Assembly: GCA_001599975.1 (NCBI GenBank)
Contig: BCIO01000002.1
Span: forward strand, 1,995,883 to 2,059,882
Source: Cystobasidiopsis lactophilus
Lineage: Eukaryota > Basidiomycota > Agaricostilbomycetes > Agaricostilbales > Chionosphaeraceae
Direction: 5' to 3'
DNA length: 64,000 bases
The position numbers were made by a program, and so were the translations under genes. The notes below the pieces were generated by a model. It did not search any database. It saw only the letters and a list, made by a program, of their open reading frames with translations, and had not been told where the DNA came from. This document shows, piece by piece, positions 23,178 to 34,874 of the stretch (its first letter is position 1; every line of letters starts with the position of its first letter).

Positions 23178-25034
23178 ATGGCGCTAGATATCCATAGAAC
23201 TCAGGCTCTACGGCGGCAGGTTCCGACCATCGTCTTCGTCAGCCTCATTTTGGATCTTTTGGCGTTCACCCTCATCCTGCCTCTTTTCCCAAAACTCCTC
23301 GAGTGGTTTGTGGAGCAAGAACAATCGTCGATCAAAACTGTTCTATCCAGCTTACTGAGGCTGACCAAGACTGCAAGAGAGGCCCTCTGGAGCCTCAGCT
23401 CCTTCAAGGCTCCCTCGGCGACCAACTCGAAATGGGACGTCGTCCTTCTGGGCGGCTGCCTTGGATCTCTCTTTTCAGCTTGTCAAGCAATTGCAAGTCC
23501 CTTCATTGGTCAGCTGTCAGATCGCTTTGGGCGTAAGAGCGTCCTCCTGTTGACCATGATTGGCAACTTGGCTTCTGCGGCGCTGTGGCTCGTCTCTCGA
23601 GATTTCAACGTAGGCCTCAGGTTTTTGTTGACGCGAGATGTATTGATATTCCTCCCGAGCTAGACTTTTGTTCTGTCGCGCGTTGTGGGTGGTCTGAGTG
23701 AGTGGCGTTCTCGCCTCTGTTCGGTGCATTGGTCCGTCGACTGAATGTCCTCCAAGGCGAAGGGAATGTCCAGCTCAGCGTAAGTAAAAAATGGTTTCTC
23801 GTCTGCATAATTTTGGCTGAGTGACGGCGACAGATGACGATGCTCTCGGTTCGTTGATCTCGAACAAGCAAAATTTGACAAATCTCAATGTCCGTCCAAC
23901 AGGACGTATCAACCCCTGAGACTCGGGCACGGTCTTTGGCCTTGGTTGGAATAGCGTTCTCGTTATGGTCGGCGCCTTTAGTTCAATTAAGCCTGGACGG
24001 TGATAACACTTCGCGCAGCTTCACCGTTGGCCCATTCTTAGGCGCCGTCGCCTCGTCCAGACTAGCCAACGCGGAAGCACTCCCTGGCGTGTCTCTCAAC
24101 ATCTGTAAGCGCAAACCATTTTGGGTAGCAAAAGCTCACGCTATAAACCTTCAGTCGCTGCGCCTGCGGCAATCGCCCTCGTACTTCTGCTGGCCGAGAC
24201 CCTCTTGTTGGTTGTCTTCCTACCGGAGACATCAACATTGCGGCAAAGTGAACCGTCTTCCACCAAGAAAAAGAATACGGGCTCCGTAGAGCAGCGAGCC
24301 AGAGCCCTCGGCAAGCTGCGTGTCCTACACTTCGCCTTCCTGCTGATCTTCAGTGGTAAGCATTCTGCCACTCCTTGGGTTCTTGGGTTGCGTCAAGTGA
24401 AGTGGCATGGCGCATTCTGGCCAGGGGTTGAATTCACACTCACCTTTGTGTCTTTCGACCTGCTCGACTATGGCAACCGAGACAATGGCATTCTACTGGG
24501 CTTCGTTGGCCTGATCGCAAGCTTGTATGTTGATCTTCTTTCACTTCATCTAGCGTGCCTCACGGTATAGAGAAGATTGCAAGGGGGCTACGTTCGGCGC
24601 GCGTCTGGCGGCAAAAGGTCCCCAGCTTTCTTTGTGCGATCTGGCTTGACGGCCTGTACGCTTTCATTCGCCCTCTTGGCTTCTCTACCGCGCGCAAAAG
24701 AGCTGGGCTACCCACAAACCGTGCTCTATGGCTCGGCATGCCTGTTGGCGTTTAGTGCGTAAACCCGCATCGAGCTTGCCACCAGGAAACTGAGATTCAG
24801 GGAGTAGCTTCGGCTACCGTGGTCAACAGTCTTACGACTCTGGCGTCGTTTCAGTGTGACGAGGGGCACTCGGGCTTGGGTCTGGGCCGATTCAGGTCAA
24901 GCGGCCAGCTCGGCCGGGCAATTGGGCCCCTTCTGGCAACAAGCGTCTACTGGCTTTTCGGTCCCACCGTGTGCTACTCGCTGGCAGGAGGAGCGCTCTT
25001 CCTTGTGTCGCGGTTGGCAGACTTGGAGGCATAA
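23178..25034 (+). CDS. Major facilitator superfamily transporter, MFSD10/TETRAN-like
   Basis: This is a 12-TM membrane transporter. ATG 23178 opens MALDIHRTQALRRQVPTIVF followed by helix 1 (SLILDLLAFTLILPLFPKLL). The long loop between helices 1 and 2 is typical of the MFSD10-like branch. MFS motif A is intact in GQLSDRFGRKSVLLLTMIG. Later exons carry TFVLSRVVGGLSEGN, DVSTPETRARSLALVGIAFS, FTVGPFLGA, AIALVLLLAETLLLVVFLPE and GLGRFRSSGQLGRAIGPLLA. The C-terminal helix pair ends LFLVSRLADLEA. About eight short introns are needed. The substrate cannot be told from sequence. The family's mammalian member moves organic anions. Confidence 0.8.
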
Positions 25035-25437
25035 TGAGGAATACAAGCATCGCTAGAACGGCGTGCTGCCAGCCTTGCTAACTTTCACGATCTGGACGTC
25101 TCACCAGCGCCGTATCAGCATTTGAGACCTCCATTTCCGCTTGCCACCACAATTGAGCGCCCGGTGGCAAATGAGCCGCCGGCACTCCGACGCGCTCCCA
25201 TTAAGTTGCTCCCGATTCGCCATCCCAACGCGTCGCTGCCTTCTTACCAATCTATTAACGCTCGCATGCTCCTGTACGAATCTAATAATGCTCGCGACAG
25301 CTGCCCCTACCAACGGTATGCGGCGCGGCTGGCGCTGACCTGATGTTGTTTCTTCGGCCCGGGTTGGCGAGGAACAACAACTTTATGTACTCTCTTGCCT
25401 CGTCCAAGGGTTGTTTCCAAACGACCAAGATTGCAAT
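25035..25437. other. Intergenic region upstream of the secreted peptidase gene
   Basis: About 400 bases without a supportable exon. They presumably hold the 3' UTR of the transporter gene and the promoter and leader of the peptidase gene. Confidence 0.55.
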
Positions 25438-27588
25438 ATGTTGTCTGTGATACCAGTGCTGGCTCTAATAGGGGCAGTAGCGGCGTGGGATCCGACCCGG
25501 CTGGACAACGTGGGTGTGCTCTGGCTATTCCCAAAGTCCTGCTCGCTAACTTGCCACCAAATTCCCAGGTTTATCTTGAACAGGAAGCGGAATCCAGCAA
25601 CATTACCCGCCGCTCGCAAAGCAGCAAGATCAAGTGGTTCTCCTGCCCGGATGCGCCGAAGGAGGAATATGATTGCGCCTACTACAACGTGCCCATGTCC
25701 TACGACCCGAAGAACAAGCTGAACAAAAAGACGGTGTCGTTGGCCTTGCGGCGGAGAAGGGCGAAGGGGAGGTGGCAAGAAGCGGAGTACATTTTCTTGA
25801 AGTTCGTTCTTGTCTCGCTCTCTCCCCTGGAACTAACTTGCTGAACTTCCGTCATGAATAGCCCCGGTGGACCTGGCGAGAGCGGCACTGGGTAAGTTCC
25901 TTTCGTCCTAAGGCGGATTGTCAGGAGTCAACAGATCTCGCATGCGGGCAGGATGGTGGCGGACAGCGACATTTTCTAGTGCGCTCGCCTCTCTTGGACG
26001 ATCTCCAAACCTATTTGATCACAAAATTGGCACAGCAACGCTTTTGACGGCGCCGCCAACTTGATCGCCTGGGACCCTCGGGGCGTCAACTTGACGCTGC
26101 CGGCGCTCAACTGCTTTTCGACGGACGAGTTCCAAGCGACCTCCTACGCTTGGGACGCCTCGCTCGGTAGTGCGGTCGACTACCGGGGTGGGCAATCCTC
26201 CACGGCCGGGCTGACGTTGAAGAAGTACGCCCAGCTGGCCGGCGTGTACTTTACCAAGTGGACGGCGTTCAACGCTGGCCAGCGGCTGGCTTGCGAGAAT
26301 TATGGAGACCACGACATGCTCCGAAGCGTGTCGGCCGCGCTGACGGCGAGGGACATGCACAGTTTGATGTTGGGTTTGGGCTTGAAAGAGATCAACTACT
26401 GGGGTCAAAGGTCGGGCTCTCTCAAATCCATCTCTTCCACTTTATCCTGATGCCAGGTTGGTGACACAGCTACGGCACGCATCTGGGCCAGACCTTCGCC
26501 CGCATGTTCCCCGAGTCGGTTGGCCGGATCTTACTGGACGGCGTGCTGGACAGCGAGGTGTACGTGTCCGACCTGCTGCAGTCCGATGTGGAGGCCCAAA
26601 CGGACATCGAGGCCACTTTGACCGGCTTCCTCGATTTCTGCGTGGGCGCTTCGACCAAGTGCGCCTTGAACGACCGACGCTTGACCCCCAAAGCGACGGC
26701 CCACCCCACTCGGGCGTCGCTGAGGAAGCGCATCGATCAGCTCAGCGTCGACTTGGCTGTCAACCCCAGGCCGTTGGCGGTGGGCTTGGTCACTTCTTCC
26801 ACTTTGTGGCTCCTCTTCTCGCACCTGCTGCCCGCTCCTTCTTGTGAGCTGCTTATCTTCTCCACGCCCAATCACTCCCAACATCTCATGCCCACTTCTG
26901 TCCATTCCATCGCAGACTGGCCTCAGATCGCGGAGCAAGTAGCGACTTGGGAGGCGCACTCGGACCTGTCCACCCTCCCCTTCACGCCGGCAAGCTACGT
27001 GGCCGACCTGCAGAAGAACGCGTTCCACCGGACCATGCTCACCGAAAACTTTGGCTTCACGGTCGCCATAGCCATCATGTGTTCCGACTCGGCCGCCTTC
27101 TCCACCACCCCCGCCCAAGTGCAGCAGTTCGCGCTGGACATGGCCAAGGCGTCGGTCGCGGGCGAGAGCCGGTTCGGGTACTTCCCGTCGGTGGTGTGCT
27201 CCGGCTGGAAGTTCCGGCCGACGGAGGAGTTCACCGAGTTCGAGCGGCGCGTCCGGACCAAGAACCCGATCTTGATCACCAGTGCACTCCACGATGCGGT
27301 GCGTTGCCAAACTCTCCTTTTTTTTTAACTCCTCTTGCTGCCTCAGAGGCTCAAAAAACGTGGGAAATGAACACACAGAACACGCCGGCGGGCAACGCGA
27401 AGAAGGCGCAGCGGCTGTTCGCTGGCTCGGTCACCGTCTACCGCCAAGGGTACGGGCACACGGTGACGACCATGCAGTCCGCCGAGCTGTACGGCGTGAT
27501 CAAGGAGTACTTTTTGGCGGGCCAGCTGCCAAAGGACGGGAGGGTGTGCAGGACGGAGAATCTCAACCCTTTCTTGGCTCCTGCTTAG
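25438..27588 (+). CDS. Secreted alpha/beta-hydrolase peptidase, S33 tripeptidyl-aminopeptidase type
   Basis: This is an extracellular serine exopeptidase. The first exon encodes a signal peptide, MLSVIPVLALIGAVAAW. The spliced product then shows the oxyanion motif NPGGPGESGTG, the core strand NLIAWDPRGVNLTLP and Cys-rich loops. The nucleophile elbow GQSYGTHLGQTFARMFPE is split by an intron between GQ and SYG. The lid follows, then the acid in NPILITSALHDA-NTPAGNA and the catalytic His in QGYGHTVTTM, near the C-terminus FLAPA. About seven introns are phase-consistent, and the one after GESGTG resolves only with the acceptor tgtcag. The roughly 570 residues fit the TAP/SlpD family. The likely role is recovery of peptides outside the cell. 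Confidence 0.86.
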
Positions 27589-27879
27589 GTTTCTCGACTT
27601 GGAACCCTTTGGGGCGAGGGTGTGTGTCACATAACAGCACAGTGGTATTGACGAGAGCAAAGCGTTGATTCATTCAAATCGCGGTCTTGCCACTCGAGCG
27701 CCTTGAAAGTTCCAGGATAGATTCCACCCGCAATCATCCACATTTGCACCACGCGGCAACAACATGGCAGAACGAAAGAGGATCTTTTAAGTGCCAGAAG
27801 TGATTGAAGGAGAGTGGATCATCGACGTGCTTTGGCAAGAGAGGAGGTTGCGCCTGCTCCATCATCATTTGCGAAAGCC

Positions 27880-29021
27880 ATGCGGTGCCTAGCAGCAGCT
27901 GTGGCGTTAGCATCTGCGTCGGTCGTGAGCTCTCGTGTTCTGAAAGTGAAGAGAGGGAGAATTGACCCAAGGGAACAATCCAACAGCTGGCCTTTGAAGG
28001 CACCCACCCGCTCCTCGCCTTCAAGTCTGCAGGCCGATGCCAGCACACGCTCCTCCTCTCCGTCCCTTCTCTAGTGACAGACGACCTGTCGCGCTTCCCC
28101 CGAGCCTCGACCGGCTTGCAGGCCTCGTTCGACCAGGCAGCGGCGCAGGGAGCTAAGCACTTTGTCCCTTACCTGCCCGCCTCCGAGTCGATTTGGCCGG
28201 CGTTGAAGGGCCTGGCGTGCGACATGGGCTCACAGTCGTCCTTGGTCTCGCTGGACGTCGACCTCAGCGGCTTGCAGGGGAAGCAGAGGGAGGCTCAGTT
28301 GGCCCGATTAGGTGCGTCTCGCTTCTTGGGCCACCCTCCAATGTCCAACAGGTTTTAACAAAGGGCGGCAAACAGATGCGATGATCGCTGTGGAGATGGA
28401 GAAGCACTCGAACGCTTTGGTCGTCCTCTCTTCCCACCCGAGCCTGGCAAAGCGCCAGCTGCTCGAGCCCAACGTGGACGAGATGGTGCACGCCCTCGAG
28501 GCCCAAGGCGCCGACCTGCTCTCGCCCGAGGAGACGTCAGAGCTCAACGAGGCCTTGCAAGCCTTCCAAGACGCCGAGGCGCAAGACGATGATGAAGAGG
28601 AAGGGATCCAAGTGCACGACCTCCAAGTCGACCCTCCCACGCCGACCATCTTCCAACAACAATCCTCCTCGCTCCCGTCCGGCTCTTCCTTGCCCTCCGG
28701 CTCCGCCTTGCCCAGCGGGTCCGCCATCCCCTCCGCCTCGGCCAAACCCTCCTTGATCCCGCTACCCTCCAACGCCCCCTTCCAGCAGCGCTACGAGCTC
28801 TTCACCCCCAACATCGTCTTCGCCACCTTCCTCTTCCTCCTCGTCCTCTTCCCTTTTGGCTGGTGGTCCATTTCAGCTTTGTCGTCCATGTGAGTTTCTT
28901 GTCTTTTTGAAGGGACAAGAGAGAGAGAGCGCAAGGCTGATTTGGAAACGATAGCGAATCGCCATTCGGGTTGGAATCCAAGATGACAGGCGGCGTGTCC
29001 ATCGAGAAGAAGGATCAATAG
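27880..29021 (+). CDS. V-ATPase V0 assembly / ER membrane protein, VOA1-BIG1 type
   Basis: This is a type I membrane protein of the ER that in yeast assists V0 assembly (Voa1) or cell-wall glucan synthesis (Big1). The N-terminal signal peptide is MRCLAAAVALASASVVSS. After one intron the frame reads LAFEGTHPLLAFKSAGRCQH, the conserved FxGTHPL start of the lumenal domain. A second intron precedes MIAVEMEKHSNALVVLSSHP. The lumenal part ends in an acidic stretch and a Pro/Ser repeat of LPSGS units (about 28670-28750). One C-terminal helix follows (NIVFATFLFLLVLFPFGWWS), then SPFGLESKMTGGVSIEKKDQ with a Lys-rich end that may act as an ER-retrieval signal. The helix and tail match the Ac45/VOA1 transmembrane family. 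Fungal Voa1 and Big1 cannot be told apart here. Confidence 0.75.
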
Positions 29022-29284
29022 TCGCTCGCCTTTACGTGTGGTGCTTGCGTATATAGAGAAAGGTGTGGCGGTTGATAGTGTCATTTTGCAAGGACCAAAA
29101 ATCGCGCGCGCGCCTTGAGCGTACATCATTTTAGACATTGCCATTTTGTTCCCACTAGCATCCCTGAGTGCTCCGTCGTCGAGCTCCTGGAGGGAAAGTT
29201 GATTTGTCGACTCGCTATTGGGTATTTTCACTTATTATGAGATGGACTCGGGAGAAGGCACCGTTTTCGCTTTGACAGCCAGAT

Positions 29285-31149
29285 CTAGAGATGAATGGGT
29301 GAACTTTCTTGCCACTGTACCGGAAAGAAGCCTCGCGCACCGAAAGTTTGCTTCATCGACGCCCAAGTGTTCACCGAGCCATAGTACCCTACAATGGTCC
29401 ACATTAGCACTATGACCCTTTTGGCGATAAGCGGAAAGTCGCCTCACCGAAATCGCGCGACTTGGTCAGCGAGTAAGAGAGCGGCCAGTTGACGGTGAGC
29501 GCAAAGTCGGCAATGGCGAACGCATAGTCGGCGTTCATTAGTGTCTATCCGCAAATCTTCTGAGCTTGGTCTGTGTAGGAGGAGAAGGAAGAGGCACACA
29601 CCTTCTTCAATCCAAACTGGCCCGCCATCTTGTCCATCGCCTCTCGAACATCCGGCTCATGCAACCACTCAGCGAGCAGGAACGTGTAGTTGCACTTTGC
29701 TCTGCACACCAATGGTCAACTCTGAAAAGACTTTGGGACAAAAGAGTAAGGGGAAGAAGGCCGAACCGGAAGGGATAGCCAATCTCGGCGTCTTGGTACA
29801 GCTCGAAGCTCTTCCACTCCACCGTCTTGTCGTCCAGCGCGGCAGGCGGCGAAGCTTTCAGGCCGTAGAGGTCCGCCAGCCAGGGCCAGAAGCGGGACCA
29901 GAAGAAGGGCGAGCCGTCGGCGACGTGGAACGCTTGGTTGCCGGTGTGAGGGGAGAGCATCGCCCATTCTGTGCGAGACTGTCAGCAATGGCATAAAGGG
30001 TCGTCTTTAGGGAGAGGAGACCAGACCTTGGGCCAAACCATTGTGGTCTGTTTGGGTCAGTCAACGCTCTGGCCTCCGGCAAGACAGCAAAAAACGAACA
30101 AGCCGTGCTGATCTCCATCAGCTTGTTGTACGAGTCTCGGTCCGAAGGGAAGGGCAAGTCCTTGTGGCCTTGGAACTTGCGAGTGGCGGCATAAAGGAAC
30201 AAGGGCAACAGGAAGTTGAGGTTGTTGTCCTCGACGTGGCCCACGATCCAGCCCGGGCGAGAGTCGATCCATTCCACGTTGTTCTTCTTGCAGAACTTCC
30301 ACAGCACGTCGTCGTGAGAATAGTAGAAGTTGGCCTCTTTGTAATAGCGCTGCGTCTTCAGGTCGTCCTCCTCCGCCGGGCAGATGTAGGGCCCCACGGA
30401 ATATCCATATCCTTTGCCCTACTCGCCATAGTCAGTAACAAAGCCCACAGTGAAGGGAAAGCGAAGGAAGCCCACGCCGGTCTGCAGCAAGATGCGCTTG
30501 GGTCGCAATCCCGCCGCCCAGACCCCTTCGAGGAACTGGTCCAGGATCTTGCCATTCAGCGCGGCCAGCTCCTCGGCTTCTTTCCACAGCGTCTTCTTGT
30601 CCGCTCCGGGGTTGGGCATGAACACGTAGAAAAAGACGTAGTCCACGTCCTTGATGCCGGCCTTGACAATGTCCTGCGCGATTTGCTCGGGCTTGTTCTC
30701 CAGCAGGTCGATGGCGTGCGAGCTGAAGTGGCTGGGAAAGTCCTCCAAGGGCGGTCGCCGCGAAATAGCGTACACCTTCTTCCAGATCTTCGGGTGGTCT
30801 CGCATGACCCGCATCACTTGGAGGGCACGCCAACATGTCAGAGAGCGTGCGGCTGCTGATTGAGCAGACCTCACTGTGGGTGCCAGAGATTCCGTTTCTT
30901 TGGGCACTCATCAAGCACGAAGCATCCCAAACTTGAAGATCAGAGAGCATACGAGCCTGCGACCAGAGCAGTCTTGCCATGGAAAGATTCATCGTAGGTC
31001 GGCAGTCCTTTGTAGATTCCTTCGGAGTGGATGGCGAACTCCTCCGGGATGGGGGCAGTAGGTTTTTCACCGACGGGAATGTCGGACAAAGGGGCATGGC
31101 AAGTGTAAGTCGACGCCGCGAGAGAGGCGGCCTCGTATTGTGAAGACAT
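29285..31149 (-). CDS. PRISE-like NADPH reductase / SDR (GsfE/SirQ type)
   Basis: This is an atypical short-chain dehydrogenase related to plant progesterone 5-beta-reductase/iridoid synthase and to fungal cluster enzymes such as GsfE. ATG 31149 opens MSSQYEAASLAASTYTCHAP. After a Lys-Thr-Ala-Leu-Val-Ala-Gly strand, two introns bring together the nucleotide-binding loop GSNGISGTH. Further features are VYAISRRPP, DVDYVFFYVFMPNPG, RILLQTGVGF, the active-site region FYYSHDDVLW, IDSRPGWIVGH and HTGNQAFHVADGSPFFWSRF. The C-terminal exons encode YAFAIADFALTVNWPLSYS and YYGSVNTWASMKQTFGARGF, with a stop at 29285. All fit the PRISE Rossmann family in order and length. The substrate is unknown. It diverges from the cyclase gene, which shares its 508-base promoter region. 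Confidence 0.82.
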
Positions 31150-31657
31150 GGCAGTCTCGAGTCTCAAACAGTATTGCTTCAAAGACGTCGATATTCGGCG
31201 CAAAGAGGGCCTGCACTAGTCGCTGTTGCGAACTCAGCACTCCAGCGGGCACTCAACAAACGGAGGAGGGGCAGCAGTCTGGCAGTGCGGGGTGAGGCCT
31301 TGGTCTCGTCGGCGTGCAGTCCGGCACCCTGCTGACTTAATTTATCCGTCATAAAACCTGCGAGCATTCGAAGACACGATAGGAAATGCAGGACATGTCG
31401 CCGATCACGGTGGCAAAATTTCTGGCGGCGCTCAGTCAAGGCTGGCACTTGACCTTGCACCACTGTCACTTTGACCGCGTGCGGCTTCTATACCATGCCT
31501 GCCGTGTTTTTCCAGACCTGAATGCCGTGCCGAGAGATCTGCTACTGCCAATGAGACTTCTGCCGTCCCAGGCCCCGCGCTGCGTTCCTTTTGAATTCTG
31601 CTGGGTTGCCGGCATTGCTTCTCTCTATTCTTGCTCTAACCAAGCGACGAGCCCATC
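31150..31657. other. Divergent promoter region between the PRISE-like reductase and the cyclase
   Basis: 508 bases between two start codons that face away from each other. No exon was seen. The arrangement would allow shared control of the two enzymes, but I recognise no named operator. Confidence 0.6.
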
Positions 31658-32991
31658 ATGCCTACCTTACAAGATCTAGAGGCCAAATACCCCGACTTTG
31701 AGAGCGCTTTGAAGTTCGAGTCCACCTTCTGGGGACCGAGCGGCAGCTACGAAGAGGGACTTGGCATGCGTAAGCTTCTCTAGCCTGTCTCTTTGTGGTG
31801 GTCTAATTCTCCCGTTTCCATAGTGAACCTGTTGACTCCTGAGCGACATCTCCGCGCCAAAGAAGAAATTGTCGACGGCGAGTCTCACGGGGTCAGTAGC
31901 CCGCGTCGTCGGGAACGAGCTGGACTAACGGGGTGTGGCCTATAGCTCAATTGGAATTTGCGGCATATAGAAGAGCCCGACTTTGGTCGCCTGCCCTTCC
32001 AGCACAAGATCATCAAGGCAGAGGGCTTTCACGCACACGACGATGAATTTCACGTCAACCCACAAACTGGCTCTCAACTCGACGGCTTTCGCCACTGGGG
32101 CCATTCGCAGAAAAAGGTGTTCTACACTGGCATTACGCTGGACCAGATCCAAGACGACACCAATAGTCAGGTGTGATGCTTTCCGTGGATCAAAATGCCC
32201 AAATCTGACTAGTCCCTGGAAGGGTGGTATTGGATTCTGGGCCCAGTAGGTCTTCAGCTGGCAGCGTGTTCGATTGAGCCTCAGATTTCGTCGCGCTACC
32301 ACAGAAAAGGAATCGTCGGCCGTGCTGTCTTGATTGACTACGTTAAGCGTAAGATATCTTAGCTCAATGCACAGCAGCGGAAAGGGTCTCACGTTTGATC
32401 AGACGCCGAAACGTATGGTATCAAGTACGATCCTCACAAGAAGCACCGAGTCACACTGGCCGAGATCAAGCAGTTCGCCAAAGACCACAACATCGAATTC
32501 TTGCCGGGTGACATCCTCTTGATCCAAGTGGGCTACGTGCCGGCCTGGGAGGCCAAGACCAAGCAAGAAAGGTACGACGTTATGCACGGCAACAACCAAA
32601 GCGCTGGGTTGGACAACAGCGAGGAGGTGTGCCGCTGGATTTGGGAGAGGAAGTTCAGCATGATTGGAGCCGACAACATTGGTCTCGAGTGCTTCCCGTT
32701 CCACGACCTGAACTACTTGATCCACGACTTTTGCTTGCCGACTTGGGGCATCGTCATCGGTCTGTCTTTTTCAGCGTATCCAGAACGCAACACTGAGAAT
32801 GAATCTAGCCGAATTGCTGGACCTCACCCGAATCGCAGCTCACTGCCGCAAAACCGGGCGCTACTCCTTCTTTCTGTGGGTTCCGTGTTAATATTTGATG
32901 TTGACGCATCTTACCGCTTTACAGGACTTCGGCTCCATTCAACTTGGACGTTGCAGTTTCTTCGTGTGCCAACATGGTGGCGTTGACTTGA
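31658..32991 (+). CDS. Cyclase/kynurenine-formamidase-fold metal hydrolase (PF04199 type)
   Basis: The enzyme belongs to the Mn/Zn-dependent cyclase family, which includes bacterial kynurenine formamidase and isatin hydrolase. ATG 31658 gives MPTLQDLEAKYPDFESAL. A metal-site segment follows: FHVNPQTGSQLDGFRHWGH with the Q-L-D-x-x-x-H pattern. Then come RKGIVGRAVLIDYV, FLPGDILLIQVGYV and NIGLECFPFHDLNYLIHDFC. The last two exons give LLDLTRIAAHCRKTGRYSFF and TSAPFNLDVAVSSCAN, ending MVALT, the family's usual C-terminus. Introns are short and phase-consistent. Length (about 330 residues) matches fungal members. These act on ring amides or lactones, but the substrate here is unknown. It sits between a reductase and an EthD protein, which suggests one pathway. 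Confidence 0.85.
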
Positions 32992-33380
32992 AGCGGTCTC
33001 ACTTTAAAAGTCGCCACACCGGTGGCGTTGAGCCAAAATCGTCCCGCTCTGAGCTGCAATCTAGAAAATTAAGGGGACAGCTGCCTGAAACGCTTAGACT
33101 GTGGCCATTAGTCTTGAAACCGGAGCAGTTGAGGCGAACTGCCGGCACATTCAGCGCTTGTCCGAAACGGTCACCGGCAGCCAACAGACACAGCGGCCGC
33201 GTCCTTCCGTCTCGAATTGTTCCAATCACTTCCTCAGCTTGTCAGCTGCCCAGTATCCATTACGAAGCCGAGCGCACTTGCGGGGAGATGGAAAAACGCG
33301 AGCGTGCATATGCGCATGTCTTGCCTGGGATGCCGGCTTGCCACTGCGATCTCCCGGCGCCAGCTTGGCCATGACCAACA
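32992..33380. other. Intergenic region between the cyclase and the EthD gene
   Basis: About 390 bases without a supported exon. They probably carry the promoter of the EthD gene. An upstream non-coding or small coding exon of that gene is possible. Confidence 0.5.
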
Positions 33381-34583
33381 ATGCTCGTCCACGCAGAGCA
33401 CATTGAGCTCAGCTTGCACGCCATTACTCAGCTCCCTCGAGGGGATGTGCCCGTCTTGGAGTCCGGCAACCGGCCGATCAAGTTGACCTGCGTTGTATGC
33501 CCCTCGTCGTTTTGCAGCATCGAGGAGACCGACAAGTTGGGAGATCTTTTCATTAAAAAAAGGGGTAGGGAACAAGGACTCAGGGCTTTCTGCGCAGACA
33601 CTGGCGCGAGATTCATGCGCCACTGGTCAAGAGCATCTTGCAGAAGAGCGACACGATTGACTCGCCCTTCGAGAGATACGTGCAATCACCCGCCCATCGT
33701 TTCCCTGCTGTCGACGCACTGCGCGGTGCCACGCCCTTCCCTTTCATGGGCATTACTGAAGTCTGGCATGTGCTTCTGTTGCCAGCGACTGTAGAGACTA
33801 AAGTTCATCCTTCACTGCCATGCAGGTTCCCCGATTACCAAAGGTGGGACAATATCAAGCATTTCGAAATGTGCCAGCTCTGACAGTACTTGGTCCAAGC
33901 GTGATTGACATCATGCAGAGCGATACAGGGTCGGAGAAGCAGGACTTACTCCTTGAGGATGAGAGGGTACATCATTTCACCATCTTGTTTGTTGACGAAG
34001 CTTACAGGACTTCAGAAAACGGCCAACCCCAGCTTGGTGTGGGTGGCGCCGGAGGATGTCATCGTCGAGTCGCCCCAGTGGAAGAACTATGGCAGTGGCG
34101 TCAAGCTTGTTGTTGGTCTTTCTATTGATCGTTGTCAAGTCTTATACTTATACAAGCGCCAGGTTCTGATCAAACGCCGCCCCGGATCCAGCTGGCGCGA
34201 ATGGTCGGATGGGTGGCAAAGCGTTGCGTCCGTTTACAAGCGCAACGCGGCTTCTCTGGGCATCCAGCGCGCGGTCCAAACCAGAGCGTACCACTCAGAG
34301 GCAGCGGAGCTCTGGCGCGCTTCCCGCGACTGGCCGCAATGCCCCTTTGACGGTGCGCTCCTTGTCCCTTCCTGGTCTCCTCGATATATGCTGATTCTCA
34401 CGAATAGGCATGGCCGAGTTTTGGTTCGAGAGCTATCCGGCAATGCTATCAGCTGCATCATCTGAAGCAGGCAAGGCCGCTGCTGCTGAAATAGCGGCGG
34501 TCGAAGAAGGGCTGCATGGCGAAGTGCTGCCGTTCATGTCGGCGGAGCGGCTCATCTTCGAAGGTGCAAGAAAGGGGCCTTGA
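33381..34583 (+). CDS. Tandem EthD-domain protein (two dimeric alpha-beta barrel modules)
   Basis: Two EthD-like modules can be read. The first holds NRPIKLTCVV (strand 1), FLRRHWREIHAPLVKSILQK, FERYVQSPAHRFPAVDA and FPFMGITEVW, and then an exon VGQYQAFRNVPAL. The second begins VKLVVLIKRRPGSSWREWSD (an intron sits between V and V), continues GIQRAVQTRAYHSEAAELW, and after another intron CPFDGMAEFWFESYPAMLSA, ending LIFEGARKGP with a stop at 34583. EthD proteins are cofactor-free or accessory proteins for degradation or cyclisation of aromatic compounds. ATG 33381 is the likely start. Exon borders near 33485-33590 and 33980 are not resolved, and two adjacent single-domain genes (second start at ATG 33959) remain possible. 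Each module's own sequence is convincing. Confidence 0.66.
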
Positions 34584-34874
34584 TGTTTTTGCATTTCCAA
34601 TTGCCTTTGTTCAAGGTGCTTTGCCCAGCCAGCAGGCAGTGTGGTGGCAAAACTTCAAATGACTGATTATCTTGCCCAAGTCATGAGAGAGCGCAAAGAC
34701 TGCCAAAAGATCAACAGGAAATCGCTTCATGGGAAGCAACAAATCGGGACAGGCCCCAGAAGTCGGGACAATTCGAGGCGAGCGGAACCACAAGCCGAGT
34801 TTTGTGGCCAACAAAATTTGTGAGGGAGAGGCAAGACCCTCTCTCTTCGACGTTTCCTCCGCCCCTCTTCAAAC

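Noticed and set aside
23622-23880. Apparent stops and frame changes in the MFS transporter suggesting a pseudogene
   Set aside because: Short introns with normal donors and acceptors explain them, and the conserved segments resume in order (TFVLSRVVGGLSEGN, then DVSTPETRARS).
26531-27376. Open reading frame of 281 codons on the minus strand
   Set aside because: Antisense shadow of the S33 peptidase gene, whose catalytic residues and splice sites are on the plus strand.
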